DNA of 11,652 nt from the NCBI GenBank assembly GCA_003024985.2, contig PXIH01S0000532.1; one strand, 5' to 3'. This DNA is from Euperipatoides rowelli (Eukaryota > Onychophora > Udeonychophora > Euonychophora > Peripatopsidae). A program made the translations under genes and the position numbers. Below are positions 7,981-11,652 of this stretch, piece by piece. Under the pieces are notes generated by a model. The model was not told where the DNA came from. It ran no database searches and saw nothing but the letters and a program-made list of their open reading frames with translations. The stretch's first letter is position 1; every line of letters begins with the position of its first letter.

Positions 7981-7997
7981 GTCGTAAAATTTACGAC
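7981..7997 (-). repeat. Right subterminal repeat of the piggyBac-like element
   Basis: GTCGTAAAATTTACGAC is a palindrome apart from its centre and is the inverted partner of 7780-7796. It is followed outward by a CpG-containing terminal segment (ACTGCGCGTCC) and then GAAGG-TTAA. Confidence 0.65.
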
Positions 7998-8019
7998 TGC
8001 GCGTCCACTGGAAGGTTAA

Positions 8020-10383
8020 ATTTAATGAATCAATAGTCTATAATCTAAGATATAATTATTTTAATTGCAATACAAGAAAAGAAAAAGTATAATTTACATT
8101 CATATGGAATATTCAGTTTTGTTATATTTAAATCTCTGTGCTCTCCTCCCCAGTTCTTGGAACAAGTTAGAAGTTTTTGACAAAGCTATTAAAGTGGTGT
8201 AAATAGTGAGAGATTATTGAATTGTTATTGATCTTGGTAAATCTCAATTTTTAACAAAGAAAATTTAAAATCAATATGAAGCATTTTTATATTGTAATGC
8301 TGAAAATAAATAACATTTAGATTGGGATTGGAGATAAGTCAGACACCCTTAAAATTTCAACTATTATGCTTTTAAAAAAATATATAAAGCTGCTAAGAGT
8401 ATTTCTAATTTTTAAATAATACTATTTGAGGACTAATAATGAAAAGAAGATTGATAATATAATCAATGGGCCTACATTCAATAAATTTATATTTAGTGTA
8501 GAATGGTCTCTTCCTTGAAAGCACCATATTTCAAGATAGAGAGCTTCTGAAAAAAAAAGTATTGACATGCTAAAAACTTTTATGTAAAACATTACATTCC
8601 CCATCCATCTCTAATTGGGTATCAGCTCCTCTTCCACCCTTTCATATTAAAATCTTGTCATAACATTTTTTCCCGCTTAACATTTAATTTTTAGTATTTC
8701 CTTATTAAGATAATAAATAATTACAATGAAATATTTAAATCAAACAAATAATCCTAGAAGTCCTTTTTTATACAAACTCTTAACAGTTTTAATTCAACAA
8801 AAAATTTCTAAATATTGAAATTACTAATCCTTTTTTAAATATTTGAAATTCATTCAATAGTTCTAGCCTATTACGGTAAATATTTAGTATTGCACACTAT
8901 AAACGTTTTTTATACTTTCTAATCTAAATTTCCAATAAAAGACATATTGGTTATTGATACCTACAAATTCATCCAAAATAATGAAAATCAGTAGTATTAT
9001 GCTTCTGTCTGGCCACCATTTTATTTATTTATTTCATCAATGGATGTGGAAAATGCACTGTGATAATAGAAGATAACACCAATCTTTTTCATTATCATTT
9101 ATCTCATGTGCAGTGCCTGTGCACAAATGAAGGAAAAAGTAACGATTCCTACCAATGACAATATGATATTGCTTTTAATTTAATATCAGTACACTAGGGG
9201 TTACACATGTGCAATGGCTAGGCTCTCTAATGGAAATGTGTGATAAATAGAAACAGTAATAACATTCAAATCCTGGCCTACTTATTGGGATTTATATTTC
9301 AAAAAGGGAGTATGTGCTTTGCATATACCTTAGAATATTTGTATTTTATTAAACAATCCGTAGAATAAAATTAATATAGTATACTTGTTTTTTTAACTCT
9401 TTAAATTCAAAAGAACTACAATGTTTACAATTTTCATTATAAATAACGAAAGTTGATAAAACAGAAAAACCTACCAAACCATAATTAACTATAAGATTAC
9501 TAGTACTAAACCAGTATTTTAAAAAAATCACAACTCTATAGACATATCTTTTTTGTAATTTGAGAGAAAATAATCTTTATAACCATCATTTGGAAAACTA
9601 GTTCAAATGTCGAAAATCAATAAAGACAAATAAACAGCAAATAAATACTTGTCACAATCCAATAAAACTTATTCTAAACAATTAAATCAGGGAGAATGCA
9701 TTACCCAAATAATTTGGGTTCATAATAAATTTCTATGGGTAATAAGTCATGTTTATGTGTATACTGTACATTGTTCTTCTCTAATTTTGCTTTTGTATTG
9801 CAAGAAACAGCAGCTGCTGTACTAGCAACCCTTGATCTAGGCCTCTATCACAATCTTATTCTAAAATTAAGTACTCAATATAACCTTTTCTGGTAATAAA
9901 TATATGAACTGAACATACTTAGATACAACTTTCTTTTCATTTTGTCATAAACCTGAACACGGAAGGAAAATTAAATTGTGCAGGAAAACAATTTTGCTAT
10001 ATATACTGTAGTATAGGGATGAAGGAATTTTCAGTTAATTCTTGATAATTTAGTCTATTGGCTTATTTCAAGACATTCGGTATTCAGCCGTTAATCGTCA
10101 ATATTCAGGCAAATTTTAATTTAAACTTTCTGAGTATAAACTGATAAAAATCCAATTGTATTCACAATCCTATGATATAATACAGCAGTGTAACAATCAC
10201 CTTTCATAGTTATGTGCATACTGTACATCAGTTGATTATCAGAAATCAATAAATACATTTTCATCAAAACGTGTGATGACTATGCACATGAAAAACTCGC
10301 AAAATTATTATAATTTTTTCTTATTTAACAATAAGATATGCTACTGTATAATGTAATTCAGATAAGAAAACACAAATATTTTT
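8020..10383. other. Intron sequence without recognisable gene
   Basis: About 2.4 kb of A+T-rich DNA. Minus-strand open frames at 8422-8604 and 9349-9531 have no recognisable similarity. Small items only: ACCCAAATAATTTGGGT stem near 9703, the palindrome at 9807-9820, and an inverted ATGTGCATA/TATGCACAT pair at 10212 and 10281. Confidence 0.6.
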
Positions 10384-10538
10384 TTCTTTTGAATATTTTG
10401 AAACATTGAGGTTTTTGTTTAAAATCATTGGGGGGAAATAGCAGTTTTTCTGAATATTTTGTTCTTTTGAATATTTTGAAATAGTAAAAGATTTATATTT
10501 TAAATCGTTGTGGCAAATAGCAGTTTTCCGTTTTTAAA
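10384..10538 (+). repeat. 78-bp tandem duplication, two copies
   Basis: Copy 1 (10384-10461) and copy 2 (10462-10538) both begin TTCTTTTGAATATTTTGAAA, share TTTAAATC(A/G)TTG in the middle and end with AAATAGCAGTTTT. Offsets of 78 at the start and 79 at the end show one small indel. The interior has diverged, so the duplication is not recent. Confidence 0.8.
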
Positions 10539-10580
10539 AAAAGTTCATGTGCAAAGGAGGAGTTGAGGGCGGGGAACATA

Positions 10581-10619
10581 ACTAGGGCCTATTGTTTTTT
10601 AATAGGCTATTAAGCTAGT
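10581..10619. repeat. Stem-loop with GCCTATT/AATAGGC arms
   Basis: GCCTATT (10587-10593) and AATAGGC (10601-10607) pair exactly around GTTTTTT, with outer ACTAG/CTAGT (10581-10585, 10615-10619) also complementary. A partial echo, AGCCTATT...AATAGCTAGT, occurs at about 10699-10721. Confidence 0.5.
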
Positions 10620-10648
10620 AATATAATAATTAGCATAGTAAACGGGAA

Positions 10649-10658
10649 GGGGGGGGGG
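10649..10658 (+). repeat. Run of ten G
   Basis: A homopolymeric G tract in otherwise A+T-rich sequence, with GGG just before it (10644-10646) and GGGCGGGG about 90 bases earlier (10566-10573). Confidence 0.8.
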
Positions 10659-10661
10659 ATA

Positions 10662-11652
10662 ATTATTCCTTAAATAAATGTTATAAATGTAAATTCAGAG
10701 CCTATTATCCAATAGCTAGTTTACTTTTTTGAATGCATCATATGGGAAGTACGGATAGATTTTCTCTTTAAAACCATATTAAAATAGTGCAAATTATTAT
10801 ACTTTGTCCTGGAATGGAAAATTAATTACCAAAGGTAATTTTTTTATCTTCTATTAATTATTTAGAAAAGAATTACCGTACAATCTTTTCACTAATACAG
10901 TACAGCCTAAGTCTTATGAGAATTCAATGGCAGCAGCATCATGATGGTTCATTCTTGGGTTATGCTGAAAGAACGTTGCCTACATTGGGGATTGGATCAT
11001 TTCAAAAATCTAAACTTATTTTAAACCAAAAATAAAAAAATAATCGTTTTCATTAATAAATCACTGTATGCCTCAATATTAAGCTTTAGAATATTATGAA
11101 AATAAATAAAAATAGATCGTCTTATTATAACTATTTGCCATAAAAGTAACTTTGTGAGTTTGATTCAAAAAGTTTTTTTTTAATTTGTCTGACTTTATTT
11201 TTTAACGTTGTCACGTGAATTGAAAGCAATGAATGATCGCCTGTAAAGGAGTAAATAAATAAATAAACAGTATTTATTATAGCAACTAAAATAATTTAAA
11301 TCCATTTAAATTATTTTTTAAAAATCCTAGTCTATTAATAACATTACAAAAATACAGATTGCAGGTTACTTTAAAAATAAATTTTAATTATTTTTATACA
11401 GTGCCTTGCCAAACTTATAAAACTATCTTTTGTATATAAATTACCATATATCGAAAATTATATAGTAGTAATGATGGTAATCTGTTCTAAAATTGACTTT
11501 TTTTCATCGTTCGTAAATAACAGGAAGTTATTTGAAAAGTGACGTATTATTAATGACAAAAGATAAACGGTAGTTAAGATTAACAGTAATTTATTGGAAC
11601 GTAAGAACAGTAATTAAAAGTGCTAAAATATAGGTCTGACTAGGAACAGACT
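10662..11652. other. Intron sequence without recognisable gene
   Basis: A+T-rich, with a small AATTACC/GGTAATT stem near 10826-10842 and the AAAT repeat. A more balanced segment at 10925-11000 gives short open frames in several frames, none of which I recognise. Confidence 0.55.
11253..11267 (+). repeat. (AAAT)n microsatellite
   Basis: Nearly four AAAT units, a short tetranucleotide repeat. A TTTA counterpart occurs at about 9020-9033. Confidence 0.7.

Larger units (their letters stand above)
7736..8015. mobile_element. Non-autonomous piggyBac-like element (MITE), 280 bp
   Basis: A TTAA occurs immediately on each side (7732-7735 and 8016-8019), the duplication signature of piggyBac-type cut-and-paste transposons. 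The ends read CCTTC inward from the left and, on the other strand, CCTTC inward from the right. Over the first 18 bases the two ends agree at 12 positions, and five of the six differences are transitions, as expected from CpG decay. Inside lies a subterminal inverted repeat, GTCGTAA-N-TTACGA (7780-7796 and 7981-7997). It starts about 44 bases from the left end but only 18 from the right end, an asymmetry known in piggyBac ends. The middle is A+T-rich and has no transposase reading frame, so it would depend on a transposase encoded elsewhere. It lies about 370 bases upstream of the Rap-GAP exon. Classification rests on TTAA plus end structure only. Confidence 0.72.
7366..11652 (-). other. Intron 5' of the Rap-GAP exon (partial, at least 4.2 kb)
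   Basis: The sequence upstream of the acceptor shows no recognisable SIPA1L exon up to the right edge. The expected preceding segment, ending in a GQ(S/T)TEEEMYNN-like stretch, was not found. It contains the piggyBac-like element and a 78-bp tandem duplication. Extent is inferred. Confidence 0.55.

Noticed and set aside
8132-8210. Plus-strand CTCTCCTCCCCAG acceptor-like site followed by a short frame SWNKLEVFDKAIKVV
   Set aside because: The frame ends after 15 codons, has no recognisable similarity and lies opposite to the host gene.
8422-8604. Minus-strand open frame with a TTTTTTTCAG-like acceptor before EALYLEIWCFQG
   Set aside because: The peptide does not fit the expected upstream part of SIPA1L, no good donor follows, and poly-T plus AG is common in this composition.
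9349-9531. 60-codon minus-strand open frame
   Set aside because: Low complexity, no motif, A+T-rich chance frame.
9742-9897. Plus-strand open frame reading ETAAAVLATLDLGLYHNL
   Set aside because: No start codon in frame, no similarity, and the apparent coding look comes from the CAGCAGCTGCTG palindrome.
10918-11040. Balanced-composition segment with frames such as MMVHSWVMLKERCLHWGLDH
   Set aside because: Several frames are open for a short distance, none recognisable, and no splice-site pair supports an exon.
1-11652. tRNA, rRNA, CRISPR or bacterial operon features
   Set aside because: No cloverleaf with matching A and B boxes, no rRNA-like conserved blocks, no regularly spaced repeats, and no ribosome-binding-site and gene arrangement were seen.

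Overview
The window is animal (metazoan) genomic DNA, very rich in A+T (about three quarters by eye) and full of poly-A/poly-T runs. It has no bacterial gene organisation. The one host gene I can identify is a single 99-bp exon on the minus strand (7267-7365). It encodes a stretch of a Rap-GAP domain typical of the SIPA1-like (SIPA1L/SPAR) Rap GTPase-activating proteins and is bounded by good AG and GTAAGT splice signals. I recognise no other exon of this gene, so nearly all of the window reads as two large introns: at least 7.2 kb on the 3' side of the exon (1-7266) and at least 4.2 kb on the 5' side (7366-11652). The species cannot be fixed. An invertebrate is likely from the composition, the transposon types and the repeated TACTGTA and GGCCTA words, but this is inference.

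Layout by rising coordinate. 6-1312: a 5'-truncated, frameshifted non-LTR retrotransposon on the minus strand, with reverse-transcriptase motifs, a C-terminal region, a 3' UTR, an AATAAA signal and a poly-A tail. 2463-2545: a doubtful THAP-like zinc-finger scrap. 3280-3321: a perfect 19-bp hairpin. 4345-5100: a diverged inverted repeat pair, with a 27-bp near-perfect hairpin (4904-4960) beside the right-hand copy. 5238-6970: two inverted copies of a family starting with an AGTGCGAGAAATTTT-type end, flanking a 1.7-kb block that carries a diverged ~160-bp direct duplication. 7267-7365: the SIPA1L-type exon. 7736-8015: a 280-bp non-autonomous piggyBac-like element with TTAA on both sides, CCTTC/GAAGG ends and asymmetrically placed subterminal repeats. 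8020-10383: mostly featureless intron. 10384-10538: a 78-bp tandem duplication. 10539-11652: featureless apart from a G run, a small stem and an AAAT microsatellite.

The genes do not form a functional cassette. The picture is a signalling-gene intron colonised by old, decayed mobile elements. The retrotransposon lies in the same orientation as the host gene, so its poly(A) signal is on the sense strand of the pre-mRNA. The most distinctive items for follow-up are the new-looking piggyBac-type MITE, the 5238-6970 inverted structure, the short-loop hairpins, and the roughly seven-fold excess of TACTGTA/TACAGTA heptamers (21 counted by eye against about 3 expected).
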